A stretch of DNA of 58,178 nucleotides, taken from Xenococcaceae cyanobacterium MO_188.B32. GTDB taxonomy: Bacteria > Cyanobacteriota > Cyanobacteriia > Cyanobacteriales > Xenococcaceae. The translations under genes were made by a program, and so were the position numbers. This document shows positions 57,727 to 58,178 of this stretch, piece after piece. Position 1 is the first letter of the stretch. Every line of letters starts with the position of its first letter. The notes under the pieces were generated by a model that worked only from the letters and a program-made list of their open reading frames with translations, ran no database searches and was not told the origin of the DNA. The stretch covers positions 1 through 58,178 of the forward strand of contig JASJDJ010000031.1 in NCBI GenBank assembly GCA_030065635.1, written 5' to 3'.

Positions 57727-58050
57727 TTGAAAATGCTAACTGAACCCCAAAAATTTGACGAAATTGTTGATAATATTCTTGCACTTCCTCAAAATTGGCA
57801 TGGTGCTGGTTCATTTGAGCGAGCAACCATAAAAGCTATAGTTCGACATTGTTCCTCGTTAAAAATAACTAATTCTCTGGAAACAGGCTCTGGTAAATCA
57901 ACCTTGATTTTTTCACATCTTAGTCCCAATCATAAGGTGTTTGCAAAAGATGATGGAGAAAGTATAACCAATGTTCTTGAGTCACCTTTATTTAATCATA
58001 AATCAGTTGAGTTTATTGAAGGACCGACCCAGCTAACTTTACCTCAATAG
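57727..58050 (+). pseudogene. SAM-methyltransferase-like gene, 3'-truncated
   Basis: 107 residues with DNILALPQNWHGAGSFERATIKAI, SLETGSGKSTLIFSHLSPNHKVFAKDDGES (nucleotide/SAM-binding loop) and VEFIEGPTQLTLPQ. Relatives are about 200 or more residues and continue with an acidic LVLIDGPHGYP motif, which is missing. The frame ends exactly at a sequence that looks like an IS66-type terminal repeat (58050 onward), so the gene was probably interrupted by insertion. Confidence 0.6.
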
Positions 58051-58178
58051 TAAGCGTTCAGGGGGGCAAAAAAGATAAAAAATAGTAAGGATTCAGGTAT
58101 AAGATTGGGGAATAAGAGAAGGCACAGAAAAATCATCATGACCAGCGATCGCTATCAAAGACTGCTCAAAAAAATCAA
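58050..58178 (+). mobile_element. Probable left end of an IS66-like element (partial)
   Basis: GTAAGCGTTCAGGGGGG begins at 58050. IS66-family terminal repeats characteristically start GTAAGCG, and the upstream methyltransferase frame is cut at this point. A start codon at 58138 opens a frame (MTSDRYQRLLKKI) that runs off the window, possibly the first transposase gene. Only 129 bases are visible, so family placement is tentative. Confidence 0.45.

Overview
The window looks like chromosomal DNA of a unicellular or pleurocapsalean-type cyanobacterium. This rests on many HIP1 octamers (gcgatcgc), low GC, and a gene set typical of cyanobacteria: the DUF3536 GH57 enzyme, CobN, EcfT, Uma2 nucleases, an adenylate cyclase, a GAF histidine kinase, an N-ATPase relic, hox/hyp relics and nirBD. 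The exact genus is not supported.

Layout. 1-2110: a TnpB relic, then an intact IscB nuclease with its upstream omega-RNA region and downstream hairpins. 2154-17064: a purine-catabolism region with guanine deaminase, an adenine-deaminase-like protein with an altered metal site, a TudS-related putative desulfidase, XdhC, and the XdhB and XdhA xanthine dehydrogenase subunits. It is interrupted by toxin-antitoxin debris (HEPN/MNT, DUF433/DUF5615), a Uma2 gene and a structured repeat. 17249-20391: relics, namely a CHAT fragment joined to an orphan N-ATPase beta subunit, a HypA/HypB chimera, a hydrogenase maturation protease and a truncated DUF2358 gene. 20448-27875: peroxiredoxin, DUF2227, EI24 (with a partial duplicate), Uma2, and an NTPase plus TPR gene pair whose NTPase carries one in-frame stop. 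28145-37671: mostly intact chromosomal genes. 37698-39448: IS200/IS605 relics and small ORFs. 39869-48159: cobN, a GAF histidine kinase and acs. 48210-54425: a roughly 6 kb block of toxin-antitoxin, NACHT, TnpB-IS, HigBA and SWIM remnants, bracketed by two copies of the 250-bp acs 3' end. 54537-57503: a nirB with a large internal deletion and nirD, separated by a second structured repeat. 57727-end: a methyltransferase cut by what looks like an IS66-type end.

The strongest signals concern RNA-guided mobile elements. First, there is a complete IscB/omega-RNA locus. Second, two 315-360 bp non-coding elements (15125-15439, 56615-56974) both start right after GTGA and share stems with compensatory base changes; they look like HEARO/omega-RNA-type non-autonomous elements. 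Third, a TnpB-only IS has boundaries that can be placed to the base, because removing it rejoins a 133-codon higA in frame next to a TTGAC target motif.

Many genes are broken or chimeric (nirB, hypA/hypB, higBA, SWIM, NACHT, DUF2358, acyl-CoA dehydrogenase, the NTPase). This is either real genome decay driven by mobile elements or, in part, assembly or sequencing error; the sequence alone cannot fully separate the two.
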